Source of the DNA: Echinarachnius parma
Taxonomy: Eukaryota; Echinodermata; Echinoidea; Clypeasteroida; Echinarachniidae
DNA: 64,000 nt
Assembly: GCA_037951105.1 (NCBI GenBank)
Contig: JBAMJV010007965.1
Coordinates: 1-64,000, forward strand
Direction: 5' to 3'
Part shown: in pieces, positions 35,861 through 48,631 of the stretch
Layout: each line of letters starts with the position of its first letter
Numbering within the stretch: the first letter of the stretch is position 1
Notes under the pieces: model-generated
What the model was told of the DNA's origin: nothing
Database searches by the model: none
What the model saw: the letters and a program-made list of their open reading frames with translations, nothing else
Translations under genes and position numbers: made by a program

Positions 35861-36193
35861 TTAAAGGGATATAGTAACTTTGTTGAAAAGTGCAAAAATT
35901 GATGCATGGACATGGTTAATAAAATGTGTATGTACATTACATGGCTGAGTAATAAGCAAATTGCAAAGTGATATAATTCACTAACTCATTTCACTCACTT
36001 TGTACATGGTTTTAACAGTGGATAATTGAACATCTGAAAACTTCAATTATAAATATCTTTTGAACGCAATGAAAATTTGAACCCTGTCCCATGCTTTTAT
36101 TGTTAATAGGAATAAAACAAAGTAGGAGTGAAGGTTCCGTTAAAATTCCAATTGGAATTTGAAAATTTGGACAATAATACTAAGTCCCTTTAA
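35861..36193. mobile_element. MITE family 2, copy 2 (uninterrupted)
   Basis: Starts TTAAAGGGATATAGTA and ends TACTAAGTCCCTTTAA (with one variation). It matches 6060-6753 on both sides of the telomere-repeat insertion and so provides its empty site. Confidence 0.75.
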
Positions 36194-38699
36194 AGTAAAA
36201 CCAGTTAAGTGTCTAACTCCCAAAAAATGAGCTTCCTCATTTAACTGAATGGCAATCTAAAAAGATTTATAACAATATGTTGGCAATTTCACATTGGGTA
36301 TTTACCACTGTAGGACATTCCCATCCGAGTCCCTCTGAGAAACACACATCTCAAATGTTATAGTCCGTTTGAAAACATGACCATTACATTCTTTATGCTT
36401 GAAATGTTAAAACATGTGCACTCAAGAGCTCTCTTCCAGAAATACTAATGTAGTTTAAGAATTCCCACATGTACACATATCTTATGTTAAGTCCATGTTC
36501 CTATTAACAAGAAATAAAGTAAGACTGATCATGCATTATTTACTTTATCTCTTGTTTAAGGGATAGTTTAGTATCAGTCAAACGTTACTTAAGTAACCAT
36601 CCTACATCATAGTTTACATACCTTGTATGATGCAAGACATAACAACTACAGTATTTTAATTTTACAAGGAGAACTCAAGCTGCTTTAGATCTTGGTACAT
36701 TGATTACTTCTGACAGTCACCATACAATCCAGATCCTTCAACACAACTGAAAATAAAGATAAAGAAAAAACACACATAAGTTGATATCACTTTTATTTTA
36801 AAATTGCAAACCTAAGTGTTGTAGCTCTGGTGGAACATTGCCCCCCCCCCTTTACTGAGGGGGGGGGGGGGGGGGTGCAATACGGTAAAATAAAAACAAA
36901 AATGTGTACTGTGCTTGCAATCATGAATCAGTTGGACCAGGCTACACCACTGTGCTATAAGTGCATCACCAAACAGACACAAAATATATCAAACTCCCAT
37001 GTTAGATATTAATTTGTACCCTGAATTATGCAGATGAAATTTGAATTTGAGTAATGAAATGTGCATAATATTGTACTGACAAATGGCAATTCATCTTCAA
37101 GGCATGTGTCAACTATATCTACATGTTCTACCAAACTTACTGTATAGATTGTAAATGGTTGATCCAAGTGCTGTCCATGTAGAACAACTTCTCAAAGGTT
37201 TTCCCTGGTGTTCCTTCGTCAAGACTGGATGGAGGCTGTCTAGCTAGATTGTAACCAGTTGATGAAAGAAAGAAATGAACAGAGATTTATTACCTATGCC
37301 TTGCTAATGAAAAAATAAATTGTATAAGGGATTGTATCAAGTACAAACTTAACACCATTAACACTAATACACTATACACATAATTCTTAAATGCTCTGAA
37401 CTAAATAGCCTTATTTTAGCTTTAGTACTACTAGTTCTACCTGATGATTTTGAATTATTTGGCCCAGATAAGTTTGGCATGCATGACGCACAGAAATAAG
37501 GCATTGCTAGGGAACCAAGTCCTGGCCTTACTAGACCGGGTCTAGTCACAATGCATACGCCTGTCTCTGTCGCGTGCCATGGTGTAGATTTGTAGATAGA
37601 TTGTAAAAATATCATTTTATTTTTAAACCACGACTACTAATCAATGACTTGAGATGGTCTTAAATGATTGTTAAGACCACGCTATCATCAAGCCCAAAGC
37701 TACAGAGTACAGATACAGAGTCATAAACTCATACACTTCGACCTTTGTGACTCGACCAGGTCCAGGACTAGAGTCTAGCTAGCCTAGCTATGCTAGACTA
37801 GTTAAGTTAGACCTAGGCCTAGACTTTCATTCAGTTCACCTACCTACCTAGGCCTATTTCATTGTGATCTGTGCACGATCAGTCAAGCATGCTAAAGCCC
37901 ACGCCCAAGGCAGGGCCAAACTTAAAATATAAGTTATTACTGAGGCCAAATCATTCATAACTAATACCACTTATTATAATATCACTATCACTCGGTCTCT
38001 CAGAGTCAGACTAGAGTCAGGAGGACTCCAGTCTCACTCTGAATTCTCGGTTAGACTCACCGAGTATACAATTTAGTGTCAGTGAACAACAAAGTCAAAT
38101 AATGATTTGTCACAAGATCTCAAATATACGTAGAACGTTGTAAATAATCACAGTTATGTTCCAAAAGAAGTGAAATTACAGTGAAAGAGCGAAGTAACAG
38201 TGCTGTGTTGACTGTCCATTGTTTTCATAATTCATATTTGACCACACATACCTCTGCATTCAAAGCAGAGCTGTTAACTTTTTTAAAACCCACAAACCGA
38301 AAGTGATGATTGACCCACTCAAAGCCACACCTCCAGTTAAAATTCCCTAGTGGAATGTTCCGGAGGCCGGGAACCCCATCCAAGATCCAAGATCCAAGAT
38401 CCATGGGACTATGGAAATCCCGTTTATATGATTGTGGCAAATAACATTACTTCTTATCAATTTGGGCGCCCAAATGAGTAATACATTTATAATATTTACT
38501 AGGATGGTCTATAATACACATGATATTTTTCAATATTTACCTTCCATAGCAGAAAATATGGCCAACAAATGTCCAATCTTCATGTGGATTTGACAGTCGT
38601 GCAACTCCTCGTTCACCACGTAAAGTCCATAGACAATTCATCGCTGGTGGGAATTTACTTGACATATTTTTGGCCGAAAGACAGACTTGCATGAATACT
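36194..38699. other. Intergenic, unassigned
   Basis: Includes a short C/G-homopolymer hairpin at 36840-36875 (C run, TTTACTGAGG, G run). Around 37750-37860 CTAG-rich sequence contains many short palindromes. No coding exon could be supported on either strand, although this is one of the least repetitive stretches and may hide non-coding exons. Confidence 0.35.
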
Positions 38700-38939
38700 C
38701 GACTCTGATTGGCCAAAAGTCCAAAGTGTCGTGTGTCGTGCTGGAAAAATCGCTCTCGGAGCGATTCGATGACACGACAAAAAAATCCAATAACGACACA
38801 GGCACGACACACGACACGATGTCGTGTTCGGTGTGACGGGTAAATAGAGTTTGTACATTATCGATTTTTTTGTGTCGTGAGGCATGTCGTTTTGTCGTGT
38901 CGTGGTGTCGTGTCGGACTTGGTTTGACGGCGCCTTTAA
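38700..38939. mobile_element. Right end of an ACGACAC-repeat element
   Basis: GTCGTGT-type repeats lead to TTGGTTTGACGGCGCC and TTTAA, the inverse of the end at 30257. The palindrome CTCGGAGCGATTCGA-type region near 38752 may be a separate small hairpin. Confidence 0.5.
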
Positions 38940-39984
38940 TGACTGGTAATGTATGTATGTGTGTATGATATGTGTGTGTTTGGTAGTGCGGGATATTGTG
39001 AATACCTGAGAGTTCTAGTGAGTATGTGCACGTACGGCGTGCACGAAGTACTACGTGTGCGTGTATGTGTGTATGGATGTGAGATAAAAAGGGGTATTTA
39101 TTGCAGTTTGGGTTCAAAGGGCGCTCAAAATAATTGAATTGTGAAGTAACACAAAAGAATGTGTAAAGAGAGCACCCCCTCTTCCAGTGCACATCGCGCA
39201 CCTCTATCTCTCAGCACAAAGTCATGGTGATACATTTATTACATAACACACAACATGCGATCATGGCGCTGGAAGGGTCAACGCCATAAATAAACAAAAT
39301 ACAGATTATAGTCGAATACACAAATGTGGGGTATTCTAAATATATGGATTATTGTGTCAAGTTGTACGCAAATATTGTATCCTCTATGCGTGCAGGCAAA
39401 TTAATCAGATAATGCAACTTCTGGAAAATAAAGCAATTACAAAGATTGTTCAAGGATTATCATGACATCGCAATAATCGCATACATGTAAATAAGAAGTG
39501 GAGTTCCCAAGTTTGTTTGATTAGATAGTACTTACCTGGATACAATTTGTTTAATGTGATCCAATAACTTTGGCAAATTCAATCTTTTTAATTTAAATCT
39601 CTTGAACGTTGTTATTTGGAAAGAGAATGATTGATTTCTCAAATATATAATGATAATAATAATATCCATTTTTATATCCCTAATTATAGAGATATCGTGA
39701 CTGTTCCAGGACGCTTTGCGATTGTAGTCCCAAGTATTCGATTTCGGGTACGTCGATCGCTCATAGTAACTGAAATCGGATACTTTACATGAACGATCTG
39801 GATGAAATTTTGTATATAATATACTTTCACTAGTTTTTCGGAAGGGTCGATCTTACGGAGTATTAAGGGGTATTGATATATGGTTGACGTATAAACCAAA
39901 ATTCCCCTTTAGGTCACAACTCTTATTTTCATCATCTTCGATGGAAGATGAAAGATATAGCCAAGCGAGTGATTGCGGGTGTTG
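38940..39984. other. Intergenic with a GT-rich patch and a recurrent segment
   Basis: 38949-39080 is degenerate GT-rich. About 39395-39540 (AATCAGATAATGCAACTTCTGG, GACATCGCAATAATCGCAT, GTTTGATTAGATAGTACTT) recurs at about 40495-40640 and, inverted, near 20045-20230. No exon is supported. Confidence 0.45.
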
Positions 39985-40100
39985 CCACGGGCGTAGACAT
40001 GACATTGATACCCATTCAAGTGGGGGGGATGAGCTATTCATTCATCGGATTACATCCCCCCCAGTTGAATAGGTATTACGTAACTCGCTACGCCCGTGGG
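39985..40100. mobile_element. Small palindromic element (CCACGGGCGTAGAC), uninterrupted copy
   Basis: CCACGGGCGTAGAC...ATACCCATTCAAGTGGGGGG on the left mirrors CCCCCCAGTTGAATAGGTAT...CTACGCCCGTGGG on the right, a ~116-bp imperfect palindrome. It matches the interrupted copy at 23408-23953. Confidence 0.6.
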
Positions 40101-40489
40101 TGTTGCCCCACAAATCGCCAACCATCGAAGCATAATACACGATTCTGCATGTTCAAAGCCATGAGTGACATCAAATTGGGGTTAAAGATATTGTTAAATT
40201 CCGGATTTGATTCAGGTTAATAGCTATGAATATGTGGCTAGATTGATATACCACACTCCCTTTTTCAAAGAAATCCGTAAGGTGGGCAAAAGAGGTAAAT
40301 TTCATGCAATTTGTTTTATTGTTTGCCTTTATTTGCATCAGCGTTCCATACTCCTAAAAAAGGCATTTATAGCGGAGCGCGCGTGAAAGCACATGCCCAT
40401 CGGAAAATGGCGTATCAAACAGACCACAACACAGGGTCCACAGTACGAACTCACATGGTTTATAACAAACAGAGCCTTTGACTTGCCAG

Positions 40490-40760
40490 TCAAATAAACT
40501 AATCAGATAATGAATCTTCTGGAATATAAAGAAGTTTTTAAGAAAGTTTAACGAGTACGCTATGACATCGCAATAATCGCATCTGTAAATAATAAGTGGA
40601 CTTCCCAAGTTTGTTTGATTAGACAGTACTTGACTTGATAACATTAGATTAACACACTTCAATTCATCAAGTGCATTCTTACATAGGTCTGCTACATCAA
40701 AAGGCTAAAGTGGATCATTAAAGATAACCCCATTATGCGGGAAACCCAGACAGTCAGAAT
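40490..40760. repeat. Recurrent segment shared with the KCTD-like locus flanks
   Basis: 40495-40640 matches 39395-39540, and 40690-40750 (CATCAAAAGGCTAAAG, GGGAAACCCAGAC) matches 26345-26430. A piece of the duplicated KCTD neighbourhood, or a repeat common to both, is therefore also here without the gene. Confidence 0.45.
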
Positions 40761-42000
40761 GCGACTCAGACCGTGCACGCTCTATTTATTCAAGTCGTAT
40801 TCATATGAAGTGCGCGGCGTGTAATATGATAAGCTGTGCAGAGGGGTTTTCTTTTTATCATTACAGTGGCTAAAATCCATTTTAACATTACAATTTTGGT
40901 ATCATATTTGAGAGGAAACTACCAGTTTTCCGTCAATGCCATTTATTTGTTCATTTTACATTAAAATATTGGGCAAATACAGGCTCAAAAATGATGAATT
41001 TTCCTTGACAGATTAAGAAAATTCAGAGACCAAACTATACATCTTACAATTTTTGCGTCTAAATGATTTTATAATCATCGTAAAGCGTAATTAATATCCT
41101 TTCAGATTATGTACGTGCTTATTTAATTCATTAGATAATCGGGTCAGGAGCCAACAAAATATGCCTCGATGTCATCCACGAAGACAAAAATTTTACCGGA
41201 GATCGCCAAATCGTAAATTGCGCGCTCTGATTGGTCAACGTTCGACGTGACGTATGTGCGTGGCTCACACACGGTCTGCTTAGTCCCATGCATATAGAGC
41301 ACTGCGTCGACGTGCTAATAGTCCCACGTATACGCTTTGCTGATGTTTCCTTTGTGATGTGACATCGTATATTAATATGATTGGAAAACAGGGCCCAAAT
41401 TCATGAAAACCCACAAGATAAGTTGCTTGCTGAGTCTATTTTGGATGACGTGGCTAATAATTAATCACAAGATCTTTTAGTTAAACTGCACATCAAAAAT
41501 AGAGTTAGTGAGGAACTAAGCTAGCTGGTTTTCACGAATATGGGTACTGGACTCGAACCTTGTTTGATGCATTTTATTTGTAAATGCATGCAGTTGCTGG
41601 ATTCATTCAGATAAAAGTTATGGTGGTCCTGCATGTTGACGCCATTCCCAAATATGTCCGCAAACTAAGACTAAACCATAACATTCCCAAAGAAAACCTG
41701 GGTTTTGGTTAGATTTGGTGGCTAGCACTAATTGGTCTTGTTTGTATCCTGATATTTTGGAATTACATAAACAAAAGCAGAACAACAAAATTTAGTTACA
41801 CCCCTCCCCCCCCCCCCCACCCCTATTTGTCTTAGTTAATGTTATCCATCCAAATCCCTTCCCCTTCTCTCATTCTCTCCAGCTCTTCTCATTAATACAA
41901 TGCAATTCCGTACATTTCAGTTTCTACTAACAAAAGGAAATCAAAGGTAGTAATATTTAGATTTACAAGTCAATGTTTTTTATTATATTTGTTAACAACA
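40761..42000. other. Intergenic, unassigned
   Basis: AATCGGGTCAGGAGCCAA (about 41140) recurs at about 54862, suggesting another dispersed repeat. No exon is supported. Confidence 0.4.
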
Positions 42001-43290
42001 GAACATGGGACTGACTGCAGCAAAACAAGTTAATACGAGGCATATACACATGTATAGATAAACATAATACTGTTTTGTATAAAAAGGTAGTAATATGGTT
42101 GGCACTTGGCACTTTCTTAATTTGCATAACATGGAATGTTATTTCGCATACAACATATCACACATTAATTTTTTGGCATATACATTTTCAGCTGATCAAG
42201 TAATAATACAAATAGCTTGTTTGCATATTTTCGAGAAAGGAAAAAAGGCAATCAATTCAACTTACAATGGTTGAAGTTCTTCACAAAGTAATGTAACAAT
42301 TTTGTAACAAGTACAATTTATGATATAAAGAAGGCAAAGAAATGATACGAACATTATGTTCTTGTAACAGCTGCAAAACACTGACAACCTAGATATATAC
42401 GTGGCATATAATCTGTATTCTAACTTACATAACAGCCACTTAATCTAAGGCAGTAATATGATCATATACAACTTCCTTAGTTGTTTATTTCGCTAAAGAT
42501 TTAAGTATATGGCGTAGAACATGCGGCAAGTTTACAGTCAAAACAAGTTAATACGAAGCATACATACATATTTATAGATAAATATTTCACTATAAAAACT
42601 TTTTACGGAAAGGTAGAAATGTGATTGGCACTATCTTACTTTGTATTGCATGGCATGTTATTTCACATTTAACATACATTATAACACACTGATTTCTTGA
42701 CATAATAGTTACAACTGATAACAAATAGCTTCATTAAACATTTTTACTTTCATGAAAGAAAACACAGGTTAAACGTTTCTACATGTATCTTTCATGTGAA
42801 GCATAAATAACTCTTATCAAAAATGGAAGTCAACAATCAGGTCAACTCACAAGAGTTGAAGTTCCTAACAAAGTATTAAAACATTTGAAACTGGTACAAT
42901 TTATGATATAGAAAAATATGTTTTGTTCAAGGAACAGCTGCAAAACATGACAAACTAGAGATATATGGCACACAATCAATGTGCTCATTTACATAACAGC
43001 CACTTCATCCAACATCTATAGACAACTTGCTTAGTTCTTTGTTTCAACAAAGATACACATGAGAATCTAGAGGCAATAGCAACAAACATGCGGCAAGTTT
43101 ACAGTCAAAACAATATACGAGGCATATAAACATATCATATATAAATATTCTATCAAAAACATCTTTTCATAAAGAGGTAGTAATGTAGTTGGCAGTATAT
43201 ACAACGTATCACAAACTGATTTCTTGGCATATATTTTCCAACTAATATAAACAGATACATAATCTATTTAACACAAGTTTACAAACTAGT
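42001..43290. repeat. Diverged tandem array, two full units and a partial unit of about 540 bp
   Basis: AAAACAAGTTAATACGA.GCATA marks the start of units near 42022 and 42540, with a shortened version near 43103 (ACAGTCAAAACAATATACGAGG). Each unit continues with AAGGTAGTAATRTGRTTGGCAC, CACACTGATTTCTTG-like and ACAGCTGCAAAACA...ACAGCCACTT segments. It lies just downstream of the CXC gene remnant. Confidence 0.65.
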
Positions 43291-43457
43291 CATGTACTGA
43301 ATATGAAAAACAAGTTAAAATACTCAGTTTTAAAAAGTATATGAAGATGTCATGACTTTCCATAATCTCTTTGGAAAAAGTTACTGTTGATCACAAAAAA
43401 TGGATTTCAGCATGGCAAGTTCAAAACTACAATCTTGAATAGAGTACACTCTACTCA

Positions 43458-44912
43458 TCAAGATTCGAGCAGTGTTAATTCACAATCTGTGTCACTATAT
43501 GTGTCACTATATGTGTCACTATCTGTGTCACTATCTGTGTCACTTTCTTCATCGCTTGTGTCAATATCAACTTCTGGATTTTTCTTTGCAATCAGCATAT
43601 TTTCACAAAGTTTACACCGACAACCTGGACCACAAAAACGATTTTCTTTTCGACATTTACATATTCGTGTTTTACACTTATTCTTCGCACATGAACACCC
43701 CCTGGTGAGATATAAAACATTAGACTTTATCTTGTTCATGTTTTCTTCGGTGTCCCATTTGCATGTGACACACACCTCATCATTGTCATGTGATACAGAA
43801 TAACCATACATCTTTATGTCAGGATAGTTAAAAATCGGTATTTTTGCTTGTGTCCATACTGTTTGCACCCAGCATGACCGAAGCCAACGTAGTTCAAGAG
43901 CTGAACTTGATGGTAGTAGTCCATCCTCATAAATTCCTTTCCATGACGCTTTCCTAACAATATCTAATGCCCTATTATGGTGATCTTTAATATCGTCACA
44001 AACAACGCTATTAAACAAATCTACTGGGGAATCAAAGTCATGTAGACAGGCACGATTAGCGTTAAAATAAACACATATAATCAGTCTGTAAAAAGACAGC
44101 AAACCTAGGTGACAGTCTTTATCTATCGAAGTCTGACACAAAGTACCAGGGGTTTCAAGCGATAAACAACCTGTAATGAATGATGCATACTGGAAAAATA
44201 TCTTAAAGAATATATTTTTTCCAAGATGTGCAAAAAAGGATACAAAATCACAACCAGAACATATGAATAACGTCTGAATACATTTCTTTATGTCTACACC
44301 TTTGCCATGTGGCTGAGACAAATCAGAATCATTTTCACAGGCTGACTGCAATACACTGAGATTCAAAAATTTCTCTTGACCATGTTTTGCATCAAACTGT
44401 ATAACAACGGATTTGTTGCCGAAGTCCAATGGCAATCCAACCATGGCAATATCCCTGTCCATGGAATAGACAAGAATATGAGTACACATAGAATCAAAAA
44501 CATGAAGCCATATTTGTAAGTCAGATTCTTCATGGTTATGTACTAAATGATGTTTTTCTATTCCTCTGGTGTTGACCTGAACCCCCGTCCATTCAAAAGT
44601 TGGCTGGAGACCCACATGAAACCCTCCAGATGTTACAAAGAGTTGTTCATTTTTAAGAAGAGGAGGAACAAGTTCAACAAATTTATTTGAGAGGTACCTG
44701 CAAAGCATATGTTTGTGATTACGTATCTTCAGAAAATTCATCCATTTTGGAGGGAGAGTAACGTCATCTTCAATTTTTTCAAATATTTCCTCTCCATCAT
44801 CAGTTTTGTCTCTCCGAAATCGTTCGATTGCTTTGGGGGATAAACCTTGTGTCCCTGACTGATCAAATATGATTCGTACATCTTGATAACCCTTCCTGAA
44901 ATATGTGGACAC
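43458..44912 (-). pseudogene. PIN/FEN-like nuclease region plus tesmin/TSO1 CXC domain (C-terminal part of the multi-domain gene)
   Basis: 484-residue open frame. The N-terminal part continues a nuclease-like core: VRIIFDQSG, then NHEESDLQIWLHV, HILVYSMDRDIAMVG and FICSGCDFVSFFAHLGK. These correspond in order to acidic and H3TH-like motifs of PIN/FEN nucleases (FDG.., EA(E/D), D.D, GCDY...GIGK). Near residues 415-450 there is one CXC half-domain, GCSCAKNKCKTRICKCRK then CGPGCRCKLCEN, matching tesmin/TSO1 (a DNA-binding zinc cluster). The tail is an acidic (D/Y)(S/T)DTDS repeat. The frame must shift near 44915 to join upstream sequence, so the gene is broken here. Similar PIN-like, transposon-like proteins are expanded in cnidarians, molluscs and deuterostomes (from memory; not searched). 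Confidence 0.7.
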
Positions 44913-44914
44913 CC

Positions 44915-45500
44915 ATCTTTGTACAAGAAATTCTGCATATAATCTTTAAATACTTTGAAATGTTTCAATGGAGACATGTAGATTATATTCATTCCTTCAA
45001 TTATCACACAAGTGTCAAATAAAGGAATATTGAATGAATGGGAAATTATTTGGAATTGTGCATTATATCGCTTATCGAGATGATTATAAATAACAGACTT
45101 TGCACCTTTGTAAGGCAAACCATTTTGCCCACATATGGCACGAGGAACTGTTATAAATTGACACAAGTCTGATATTGGCTTTTTGGTTTCTACAGACTGT
45201 GCAATAGTTCGTTTATAGCAGAGAGTTATTAATTTCTTTTCTTTCTCGAGATCAGTTACCTTTTTTTGACGTACTTTTTCCTTCAAAAATGTTTTAAGCT
45301 TGAACTTCCTCATAACAGGTTTTTCCACAGATGTCTTACCTAACAAGTACGTCTGACAATATGCCAGGTAGACATCTTCCCCCATTTATCTAAAGTTAAG
45401 GAGAGACTTTTGCTGTACAGGAGTTGCAGGTACCTCAGTAAACAGATGGAAAAGGCCACTACATTGCACATGACTGAATATATTTGTATTGCATAACTTA
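44915..45500 (-). pseudogene. Multi-domain gene: start of the PIN/FEN-like domain
   Basis: The frame from 45385 reads through PYKGAKSVIYNHLDKRYN and FDTCVIIEGMNIIYMSPL, the expected first acidic strand of a PIN/FEN fold (hydrophobic run ending in an acid), then KHFKVFKDYMQ. In the same frame, 45500-45386 is also open and coding-like apart from one TAA directly before the ATG at 45385, a likely nonsense mutation. Near 44930-44915 a one-base change is needed to continue into RKGYQDVRIIFDQ. Confidence 0.6.
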
Positions 45501-46665
45501 TCATAGTATGCCTTTACATTCTTCATATTCAGATGTGATGACAGATGCATCAAGATCTCTTTGATATTTTTTGGAGTGCACTATACCAATTTCTTCCTCC
45601 AAATGGCTGACAAATTTTGCCTCATGTTGTATTGTTGAGGACAATTTATTCATATCTTTTGGCATGCTATGCGTAAGGGCCATTTTACAATCCTTATTAA
45701 TAAGCATCTCATGTGCTTCATCTAAGGCAACCTTAGAATAGTTATGTCCTTGAATACTACAGACAAATGCACCCCTTTCAAAGTGTTCCCTTATAAAACC
45801 TGGCAAAGCACAAATCAGACCCAAATGGGCAGGAATTAGTGTTGAATAGTTTTGCCGGTCAAATGCTTGAAACAAAGGGACCATCTTTTTTTAATGAAGC
45901 TACACGCAAATCCCAGTCACCTGTACGCATAGCTACAAACAAATTGACATAACAAAAACAGTCTTCCCTAACAAATTGATTCCAGAATTTGAATGTTTCC
46001 AATTTTTGGGACATTTCATCACAAAATTTGTTGAATTCATCTACAAATGGGGATAACTGTGATATGAAATGCATCTCAGCTTCCTTGAATTCATCTACAC
46101 CATGATGTTCCCCATTTTTGTAACTAAGGCAGGACACCACATTCCCTATTCTTTCCATAAACTGATCATTTGAAATAGAAACTTCTTTACTTTTCCTATA
46201 GTCTAGAAAACAATTTAGCAAACACATGAACACTGCTTCGTAACATTGCATGATAAATCGATGAGCTCTTTTGAAATTGCTACATGCTGCTATACTCTGA
46301 AGAGTCATTTGCTTGTGAGCTAATTTTGCAATTTCCTTCAAACCTGCATGCCAGAAGATTTTCATTAACACCTCCTGAAAATTCTTCAAGACATGCCAGT
46401 CTCCTAAGAAAGGGATGACCCAGTCTAGTTGCTCACCATACTTTTTTTTAAGGTTTAACAATAATTTATCAGTGGCACCATCACCTGCTACAACCATATG
46501 ATTATTTGTGTTGTTTACTTCAAAAGATTCATAAAGAAGACCCAAGCAATGAAGAAGCGTATCTGCAGAATCAGCCTTTTCATCAAGCACATACAAATAT
46601 GAAAATGTAGATTTCTCAACATCATGCTCAGCTTGCAAAGCTAATTTACACTTTAAACTGGGTAT
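45501..46665 (-). pseudogene. Multi-domain gene: transposase-like region with GDWH motif
   Basis: Two overlapping frames form one protein. The first (to 45862) has HMVVAGDGATDKLLL then WVIPFLGDWHVLKNFQEVL, like the D...GDxH region of transposase-like proteins expanded in animals, and helical sequence to MRTGDWDLRVASLKK. At an A7 run (about 45888-45894) a one-base change moves to the frame from 45884, which continues naturally with VPLFQAFDRQNYSTLIPAHL and KVALDEAHEMLINKDCK. The homopolymer frameshift could be biological or an assembly error. The upstream junction near 46660 also needs a frame change (VGGSLNVIPSLK). Confidence 0.6.
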
Positions 46666-48236
46666 AACATTTAAAGAACCTCCACATACATTAAAATACT
46701 CTCTGCAACATATGTTAAAACACTTACAAAACTGTCATTAAAACGTTGTGTATCAATTTGTGAGAACGAAAAGGATTCAATACTCAATTGTGACCGTACG
46801 CAAGTCTTCCATTGAGGGGCTTGAAAGTCAACTGGTACAACTTCCTTTTTCACTAATATTTTTCTACGTGCTACTGGTTTGATTGCTTTAGTTAAACTAG
46901 TATCAGTACTAGTTGAAGGCAAATTAATGGATGTTTCCTCTTCAACATGTAATGGTAAATCAGAGTCAACATCTACAACCATTGACAAATCACTTTCAGG
47001 TATTTCAACTTGCAATTTTTCTTGAGTATGCAACTTTTCAGTTTGAGGTTTTGGTTGCTGCCCCATGATTGAGGTGCCATGCCAACTCCTCGTGGAATCT
47101 TGCGTAACGGCTGCAAAAGGTGACAAAACATCAATATTATCTAAGGAGATTACAGTAAATATATTTGGATCAAGGTCATTATGAATTGTAGCACCGTACC
47201 TCTGATCCATACGGTTTGATATTTCCTGCCAAAATCTTTTTAAGGTGTCTTCTGAGCAAGCGAATCCTAGAGTATTGCACAATGTTAACAGCTTTGAGGA
47301 GTTTGAAAGTCTCTTTATACATGTAGCTGTAACAATGTGAAGCGGATAAGAATTTTCATCACTCAAAATATATTGTAGCAAACACGTAACAACAACTCTT
47401 TGTTTGTTCCTTTTTTCTCCGATCTTTGTTTGTACAGATGGAAATTGTACATATTCCTTTTCAACATGAATTGAGGAGTTATTAAAATAAGCATACTCTT
47501 CTCTGTTGGCAGTTAGCAAGCATATAGAATTCCACACTAATGGATGAAAAAAAGATTTTACATCATCAAAGCTAGTTTCAATTATAGAAAATGGGTCTTT
47601 AACATATCTTTCTGTTATTTGTTTCCCTTGATTACGTAAATTAGTATTACACTCATTAAAAACATATCGAAAGTTTGAGTTTATTTCTGAAGAGTCATGT
47701 TGTAAGGTCACATGTTCAGGCTCGTGCTTAATAGAAGCGTTTTCATTTTCATGCTTATTTTCAAGTGATCTTAATTCAAAAACGGTCTGATGCCATGCAT
47801 CTAGTATTTCAGATGGGGATGAATCTGCAAGATAGAAAAATATGCCTCTTTTTCGAGCTGTTTTATGCATAGTTAAAACATTACCAAAATGCTCAATAAT
47901 TTTAGTATGAAAATATGTCTTTGATTTCTCTAGTCTATAATATAGTCTGTCATCTTTGACTTGAGACCTCAAAACTTCAACAAATCTGTCATAAGCAGTG
48001 CTCAATAAGAAACATTTATTGGTATTACACAGACCACAAATATATATGAAAGTTCTATTGAGCACTTGAAACAAAATTTGTTTATTATAGACATCAAAAT
48101 CGCAAGTTTCATTTTCACAGTTATTACGAAATATCAACTCAAGTTCAGCTAATGAATATATCTTTTTAGAAATTTCCCTCAAAGAAAATCCATGAAGTGC
48201 ACAAAACATTGTCATCTTGAACACAAAATTGGTCAT
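46665..48236 (-). pseudogene. Multi-domain gene: central region with DNID...SWHGT motif
   Basis: 521-residue frame. The N-terminal half is helical and Cys-poor. Near residue 370 is FTVISLDNIDVLSPFA followed by STRSWHGTSIMGQQPKP, a signature I associate with the same animal-expanded transposon-like family, where DN.D..... and SWHGT precede the GDWH block. It is followed by a Ser/Thr/Glu-rich linker and KPVARRKILVKKE (basic, nuclear-localisation-like). The first 24 codons overlap the preceding frame, so a one-base shift near 48200 is required. Confidence 0.55.
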
Positions 48237-48631
48237 TTACCTCTTTCAGTTTTACCAAACAATCTTCAGATAAATTTCTACATACATACTTCTTCTCATA
48301 TGTCAAGCTTGAACTACATAGCGAACAATTGTCCTTCGCTTTAATATTAGAAATATGACTTCTGTGTTTTCTACAAAGATGAATACATTCTGGTATTGAC
48401 AAACAGTTAAGAGAAAAGGAGCAATTAAAATCATCTAAACTACATGAAGTTTCCACCTCGGCAAGAGTTTCACATAAAGAATAATTACTTAGGAAACATG
48501 CTGGCCGATCCTTTTTCCGTGTTTTTTCAGGAGTGTAAAGCTCTTCTCTCAATTTCTTAGTATACTTTTGACGACAAGCATTACAAATGCATTTTTTGGG
48601 GTCTACGTCTGGAAATTTATGGTGAATAAGT
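48166..48631 (-). pseudogene. Multi-domain gene: N-terminal Cys/His zinc-binding region
   Basis: Open frame without any methionine, so it must be entered from upstream coding sequence. Motifs: CICNACRQKYTKKLRE, then CIHLCRKHRSH, CSLCSSSLTYEKKYVC. HHKFPDVDPKKCICNAC would complete a C2HC finger whose first pair, CGPCQLC, lies across the 1.65-kb insertion at 50283-50967. It leaves its frame at about 48200. Confidence 0.6.
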
